From contig CALAIL010000003.1 in the NCBI GenBank assembly GCA_937923255.1, positions 1 to 14,946 of the forward strand: a stretch of DNA of 14,946 bases, read 5' to 3'. This stretch comes from an uncultured Propionivibrio sp. (GTDB taxonomy: Bacteria > Pseudomonadota > Gammaproteobacteria > Burkholderiales > Rhodocyclaceae). The notes beneath the pieces are model-generated. The model was not told the origin of the DNA, searched no databases, and saw only the letters and a program-made list of their open reading frames with translations. Positions within the stretch are counted from its first letter, which is position 1, and each line of letters starts with the position of its first letter. Below are positions 14,833 through 14,946 of this stretch, piece by piece. The position numbers were made by a program, and so were the translations under genes.

Positions 14833-14946
14833 TGTTCCTTCGCGCATACAGTAACAACGGAGAATCCTAAAACCCCTTAGGCGCAGCCGCAGGCGCGGGG
14901 AAGCTTGGCGGGAACAAGGGCTTGATTGTCTGAGCGTAAGCGAGTT
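14833..14946 (+). repeat. Composite repeat, copy 2 (after array C), cut by the window end
   Basis: This is the second copy of the block at 14315-14428, offset by exactly 518 bases, as are the right ends of arrays A and C. CCCC and GGGG (14872-14900) enclose GCGC repeats that can pair. The closing arm of the GCTTGATT hairpin would lie just beyond the window. No gene is visible between tilS and the window end. Confidence 0.75.

Noticed and set aside
14500..14880. A 126-codon open frame across arrays B and C
   Set aside because: The frame is open because the repeats happen to lack stops in it. The peptide (KPAYLGH...) is repeat-encoded and there is no start context. The sole evidence that a repeat frame is translated is the in-frame copy in the ATPase gene, on the other strand.

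Overview
The window is GC-rich DNA from a bacterium, most likely a betaproteobacterium of the Rhodocyclales or Nitrosomonadales type. This rests on gene order remembered from that group (ppiD next to fabI; an AlkA-type glycosylase next to tilS) and on protein character. No rRNA or tRNA gene is present to settle it. Most genes are ordinary chromosomal genes on the + strand; fabI is on the - strand.

Layout. 1-176 is the 3' end of a PpiD-like chaperone. 177-842 has no recognisable gene but carries the fabI terminator. fabI (883-1683, -) follows. 1990-10514 is a peptide-type ABC importer locus: lipoprotein binding protein, argC (type 2), first permease, a small helix-hairpin-helix protein, second permease with a long N-terminal extension, and a double ATPase. 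argC and the helix-hairpin-helix gene are passengers in this cluster. 10857-12585 holds a YcbL/GloC-type metallo-hydrolase and a fusion of a DUF123 (GIY-YIG-like) domain to an AlkA-type DNA glycosylase. tilS (12628-14205) follows. 14203-14946 is noncoding and packed with structured repeats.

The most interesting feature is a dispersed modular repeat. Its signature is a short palindrome GCCC-N9-GGGC (e.g. GCCCGCGTATTTAGGGC), recurring every 39-42 nt. The intervening 30-nt modules fold into their own hairpins. Three arrays lie after tilS (14203-14314, 14520-14605, 14655-14832). A truncated copy abuts the fabI stop codon (843-880). Another copy is inserted in frame, inverted, in the linker of the double ATPase (9346-9430), where it is translated. 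In-frame insertion of a palindromic element recalls the Rickettsia palindromic elements, but I do not recognise this family. Two of the arrays are followed by a second repeat (14315-14436 and 14833-14946), giving composite units exactly 518 bp apart.

Smaller oddities are a triple 15-bp repeat that triplicates the strand before the TilS PP-loop, a 38-residue TilS insertion, a binding protein with both a lipobox and a C-terminal membrane helix, and tandem 10-bp and 12-bp repeats upstream of the metallo-hydrolase gene.
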